NCBI RefSeq assembly: GCF_018919215.1
Contig: NZ_JAHLQK010000003.1
Coordinates: forward strand, 470,170 to 534,169
Direction of reading: 5' to 3'
DNA from: Alkaliphilus flagellatus
Lineage (GTDB): Bacteria > Bacillota > Clostridia > Peptostreptococcales > Natronincolaceae
Length of the DNA: 64,000 nt
Positions 60,844 to 64,000 of the stretch are shown here, one piece after another; position 1 is the stretch's first letter; the number at the start of each line of letters is the position of its first letter. Both the position numbers and the translations under genes were made by a program. The notes under the pieces were generated by a model. That model was not told where the DNA came from. It did not search any database and was given only the letters and a program-made list of their open reading frames with translations.

Positions 60844-61101
60844 TTAATTTAAACCTAACTTTTCATCAAGTAATCCTTGTTTATCTAAAGCATGGATGTC
60901 ATCACAACCACCAAGGAACTCTTCGTCTATAAAAACCTGTGGCACTGTATCCCAACCCGTTTTTTCCATAACATTATTAAAAGTTAGATCATCATATGTT
61001 ATGTCAATTTCTTTAAATGGAACTCCTTTAGAAGATAAAAGAGATACTGCTTTTTTGCAATAAGGACAGTAATTTTTCGTATATATAATGATATCCTTCA
61101 A
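60844..61101 (-). CDS. grxC: Glutaredoxin
   Basis: The 85-residue protein has the active site CPYC (Cys12, Cys15), TVPQVFIDEEFLGGCDD (near 52-68) with the cis-Pro, and GGCDD binding the thiol partner. It reduces disulfides in the cytoplasm. It starts 17 bases after folT on the same strand, so both share the tetrahydrofolate-controlled transcript. That link is curious and may only reflect convenience. Confidence 0.92.
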   Translation of the reverse strand: MKDIIIYTKNYCPYCKKAVSLLSSKGVPFKEIDITYDDLTFNNVMEKTGWDTVPQVFIDEEFLGGCDDIHALDKQGLLDEKLGLN

Positions 61102-61118
61102 ACGACCACTCCCCTAAT

Positions 61119-61694
61119 TTATTTTGTCTTATCCAATATTAATCCAGTTTTTTCTAAACTTTTAACTAATGGATATGTTATTAATATATTCAATACAGTA
61201 ATAATTATACTAGTAGCAGCTCTAGCTGGCAATAATACTAAATATGCATTTCCTTGTAGTTGTGAAAGCCAATAAGTATTTAACAGAAGACTTACTATAA
61301 TTAATATAGATATATTAGATACAACTACATTTAATAGAGAAGATTTTTTAGTAGGACTTAAAAACATAACTATTCCTGGAATTGTTCCTATTAATATAGA
61401 GCTAAGTGTAAAACCGGGATGAAATGCTCCACCGTGAGAATTAATAAAAAAACCTAGTAAATCGGCTATTCCACCAGTCATAGCCCCTGCCCCTGGCCCT
61501 AAAACTAATCCAGATAATATTAAAGGGATATTACCAAAGCTAAAGCGTACACTGCCATTAAATAGCATAATAGCCCCAAACCTCGATAGAATAATATTCA
61601 TAGCCACAAAAATAGCAGCTAGAACTAGGGATTTTGTTGATAAACGCTTGCTAGATATGGGCCCCCTAGACGAAATTTTCCCATTGTTATCCAT
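61119..61694 (-). CDS. folT: Folate ECF transporter S component FolT
   Basis: The 191-residue protein has six membrane segments and FolT-type features: LVLAAIFVAMNIILSRFG, the loop VRFSFGNIPLILSGLVLGPG (near 49-68) and GGIADLLGFFINSHGGAFHP (near 74-93). S components bind the vitamin and dock on the shared EcfAAT module. The start is the ATG ending at 61694, six bases from AGGAGGT. The tetrahydrofolate riboswitch upstream supports folate as substrate. Confidence 0.93.
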   Translation of the reverse strand: MDNNGKISSRGPISSKRLSTKSLVLAAIFVAMNIILSRFGAIMLFNGSVRFSFGNIPLILSGLVLGPGAGAMTGGIADLLGFFINSHGGAFHPGFTLSSILIGTIPGIVMFLSPTKKSSLLNVVVSNISILIIVSLLLNTYWLSQLQGNAYLVLLPARAATSIIITVLNILITYPLVKSLEKTGLILDKTK

Positions 61695-61700
61695 AACGCC

Positions 61701-61764
61701 ACCTCCTTTCTCTTAAGTCGGACAAAACGCCCCACATAAGAGAAGTATGGTGTAGATTCTCTTA
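61701..61764 (-). promoter_or_regulatory. Expression platform of the THF riboswitch
   Basis: In RNA order the minus strand holds TAAGAGAA (61764-61757), TTCTCTTA (61744-61737), and TAAGAGAA again (61715-61708) joined directly to the AGGAGGT ribosome site (61707-61701). The middle segment can pair with either outer one, so the two structures are exclusive, and one covers the edge of the ribosome site. Confidence 0.7.
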
Positions 61765-61772
61765 AATGTGAC

Positions 61773-61869
61773 AGCGGATGCGATATTACACCGCGAATAG
61801 TATGTTTTACTATTCTTCGTTTGAGGGCAACTTCCCATCCCTCAACACTTAACGCGTAATACCTACTCT
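61773..61869 (-). ncRNA. Tetrahydrofolate (THF) riboswitch
   Basis: On the minus strand AGAGTAGGTATTACGCGTTA, AGTG, a stem with GGGATGGGAAGTTGCCCTC, ACGAAG and CGCGGTGTAATATCGCATC follow in the order of the THF-I class, closed by GCGTTAAGTG and CGCATCCGCT. It lies directly upstream of folT. A weak promoter (TTTACA 61910-61905, TATCAT 61887-61882, 17-base spacer) precedes it. Confidence 0.92.
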
Positions 61870-62091
61870 GACCGTACTCTAATGATATAATACTTTCGAA
61901 ATATTGTAAAGATTAACGAATTATCAAATAATTGTACTTGATAATATAGTATACCCATTGTACTATTATATAGTAATATTATGATTGCCTTAAAAAAACA
62001 ATTGTAGATACTTAGAAAAGACATTGTAATTTAGAGATTATAGAGTGCTAGATTTAGAAATTATCTTTCTCATTTACTAAGGAGGTTCATA

Positions 62092-63399
62092 ATGCAAAAA
62101 CCTATAGAATATATAATGAATTATAAAAATAGAAAACAATTCAAATCAGATAATGCTGCAATTGTATCTGACGTAACTAAGTATGGTATTGTACTATCCT
62201 ATGCTGTATTTATATTAGTTTCTGCTTTTTATTTTAATAATATAGCAGAAATTATAAGTGGAATATGTAGAATTATTGTTGCGCCAAGTATATTATTTTC
62301 AGATTATATAGCTATAGGTAATATTGGATCTACTTTAGTTAACAGCGGACTTGCGATGATTGCATCAATAGTTATTGCTAAAATTAGCGATGCAGAAATG
62401 AATGGTCCTCTTGTAGCAGCAATTTTTACTATAGGAGCATTTGGGTTTTTTGGTAAGAATATATACAATATTTGGTCTATATTTTTAGGAGTATATTTCT
62501 ATACTTTATTACGTAAAGAGAAATTTAGTAAATATATAATTGTTGCTTTTTTTGGGACAGCCCTAGGACCTTTAGTTAGTCAGATTAGTTTTGGGTTCGA
62601 CTTTCCAATAATATATGGTGTTATTTTAGGAAATATAGCTGGAATTATAGGAGGATTTATTATGCCTCCATTAGCTGCACATTTTAGTAAGTTTCATCAA
62701 GGATTTAATTTGTATAATATGGGCTTTACGGCTGGGATTGTAGGAACCCTATTTATGTCTATACTTAGAGGCTATGGAAAAAATAATGAGGCTCTAGCGA
62801 TAGTAAGTAAAGGTAATAATCTAGTTTTTACTATATACTTGTCTATAATATTTACTACTATGATTATATTAGGTTATATCTTAAATAATAGAAGCTTTAC
62901 TGGATATGGAAAGCTATTAAAAAGGTCAGGAAGAGCTAGTTCGGATTTTATTGCATTAGACGGATTTGGGTTAACTATGACTAACATGGGTTTGGTTGGG
63001 TTTTTATCTGTAGCCTATATAATACTAGTAAGAGGTGAGTTAAATGGGCCAACAATTGGCGGTGTTCTTACTGTAGTAGCCTTTGCTGCATTCGGAAAAC
63101 ATGCTAGAAATATTTTACCGATTTTTTTAGGAGTTTTTCTAGCCTGTGCGACTCAGGCAAGGGAGATAAATGCCACCGGATCTTTAGCGGCTGCGATGTT
63201 TGGGACTACATTAGCTCCAATCGCTGGGCAATATGGATGGAAAATTGGAACCTTGGCTGGGTTTATGCATATGACATTAGTAGTGAATACAGGGTATCTA
63301 CATGGTTGGATGAACTTATATAATAATGGTTTTACTGGTGGTATTGTAGCAGCAAGCTTAGTTCCTATTATTAATGGAATGATGAAAAGACAAGAATGA
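62092..63399 (+). CDS. DUF1576 membrane protein
   Basis: The 435-residue protein has about 12 membrane segments in two related halves. Each half carries a similar block: MNGPLVAAIFTIGAFGFFGK (near 103) and LNGPTIGGVLTVVAFAAFGK (near 320), and FNLYNMGFTAGIVGTL against MNLYNNGFTGGIVAA. This internal duplication is typical of transporters. DUF1576 has no established function; transport of a small solute is a fair guess. AAGGAGG precedes the ATG. Confidence 0.82.
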   Translation: MQKPIEYIMNYKNRKQFKSDNAAIVSDVTKYGIVLSYAVFILVSAFYFNNIAEIISGICRIIVAPSILFSDYIAIGNIGSTLVNSGLAMIASIVIAKISDAEMNGPLVAAIFTIGAFGFFGKNIYNIWSIFLGVYFYTLLRKEKFSKYIIVAFFGTALGPLVSQISFGFDFPIIYGVILGNIAGIIGGFIMPPLAAHFSKFHQGFNLYNMGFTAGIVGTLFMSILRGYGKNNEALAIVSKGNNLVFTIYLSIIFTTMIILGYILNNRSFTGYGKLLKRSGRASSDFIALDGFGLTMTNMGLVGFLSVAYIILVRGELNGPTIGGVLTVVAFAAFGKHARNILPIFLGVFLACATQAREINATGSLAAAMFGTTLAPIAGQYGWKIGTLAGFMHMTLVVNTGYLHGWMNLYNNGFTGGIVAASLVPIINGMMKRQE

Positions 63400-63602
63400 T
63401 TTATATTATAATTGTATATAAATAGAGAGTTAGTTTGTTTGGATAAAGCCTTAGTATTATTAAATATGTATAAATAAAAAGTCTATGTCTATATAAGTAT
63501 AATAAGGTAGGGATATGAAAGAAGTGCACATCTCTAAATATGGGGAGGGGCCTTTCTGTATATAGATAGAGCAACAGAAGTTTTTAAGAGAAAAAAAGTA
63601 TA

Positions 63603-63631
63603 TTGACATAGCATAAAAAAGATGTTAAAGT
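63603..63631 (+). promoter_or_regulatory. rrn promoter P1
   Basis: TTGACA (63603-63608), 17-base spacer, TAAAGT (63626-63631). Confidence 0.7.
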
Positions 63632-63719
63632 AATTAAGTCCTCAAAACAAGCGGATATGAAAATGAAGCCACAGGTTTTAGGAAAACAATAATTTAAAAA
63701 ATAAATTTTAAAAAAGTTG

Positions 63720-63748
63720 TTGACATAATGTTTCAGATATGCTATATT
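63720..63748 (+). promoter_or_regulatory. rrn promoter P2
   Basis: TTGACA (63720-63725), 17-base spacer, TATATT (63743-63748). Confidence 0.88.
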
Positions 63749-63925
63749 AAATAAGTCGCCGCAACAAGGCGATGAGGCATAAACCCTTAAAGAGGTCTTT
63801 GAAAACTAAACAGTATAGATTAAGCCAGCATAAAGCAAATTGCTAAAATTATTGATTTTATGCAAAGAGCAAAATTAGCGAAAGCTAAAAATTCATTTTA
63901 GTTTACTAAGATGAACCCAGAAATT

Positions 63926-64000
<75 letters not shown>

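Larger units (their letters stand above)
63400..63925 (+). other. rRNA operon upstream region
   Basis: 526 bases with no gene. It holds two promoters (63603-63631 and 63720-63748) and a leader with GGTCTTTGAAAACTAAACAG (about 63794-63813), a string common before Firmicutes 16S genes near the boxA antitermination and RNase III processing region. Confidence 0.7.

Overview
The window is low-GC, Gram-positive, anaerobic DNA, most likely a member of the Clostridia close to Alkaliphilus and relatives. This rests on AT-rich codon use, strong AGGAGG ribosome sites with frequent TTG/GTG starts, Rex, a class III hybrid cluster protein, a clostridial-type Ogg, a CIRCE-controlled groESL operon, and riboswitches typical of Firmicutes. 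The window opens inside an ECF transporter gene and closes about 75 bases into a 16S rRNA gene.

Layout. 1-5.6 kb: a RibU-like riboflavin transporter end, a sensor kinase/response regulator pair, an FMN-binding-type lipoprotein and a secreted acidic coiled-coil protein. 5.8-9.1 kb: the t6A tRNA-modification genes tsaE, tsaB, (rimI) and tsaD plus two small genes. 9.1-9.4 kb: a convergent intergenic region with six same-direction DnaA-box-like 9-mers. 9.4-25.2 kb: an ABC-F ATPase, rex-marR, a lipoprotein, a 2[4Fe-4S] ferredoxin, a P-loop/Asp23 protein, glutamate dehydrogenase, lrgAB-type genes, an ABC exporter, a CofE-like protein, a YpeB-like protein, GNAT, Ogg and DUF554. 25.3-30.8 kb: CIRCE-groES-groEL, then mgtA read leftward behind an M-box (Mg2+) riboswitch.

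30.86-48.63 kb is a headless, contractile phage tail locus, i.e. an R-type tailocin of the PBSX/diffocin kind. It has an XRE repressor and ImmA-like protein facing a sigma-region-4-like regulator across four palindromic operators. Three tandem promoter-plus-terminator units follow. Next come scaffold-like, sheath, tube, tail chaperone (with an A AAA AAC -1 frameshift site), tape measure, LysM, XkdQ/R/S, baseplate J and YmfQ genes. The locus ends with two related fibre cassettes separated by a decayed gene copy, a UviB/BhlA-type holin, an amidase and an LLH-type holin. I see no portal, terminase, capsid or integrase.

48.8-64 kb: hcp behind a CRP/FNR-type palindrome; tupA behind a Moco/Tuco-type riboswitch, divergent from modABC, which has its own attenuator-like leader; a VanW protein; an L,D-transpeptidase; a CBS-domain protein; the Fe-S repair protein Ric; uppP; DUF421/DUF4363; glutaredoxin; folT behind a tetrahydrofolate riboswitch; DUF1576; and tandem rrn promoters leading to 16S rRNA.

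Most genes are housekeeping or metal, redox and cofactor functions under RNA control. The least explained parts are the tailocin control region (32.4-32.8 kb), its duplicated fibre cassette, and the DnaA-box cluster.
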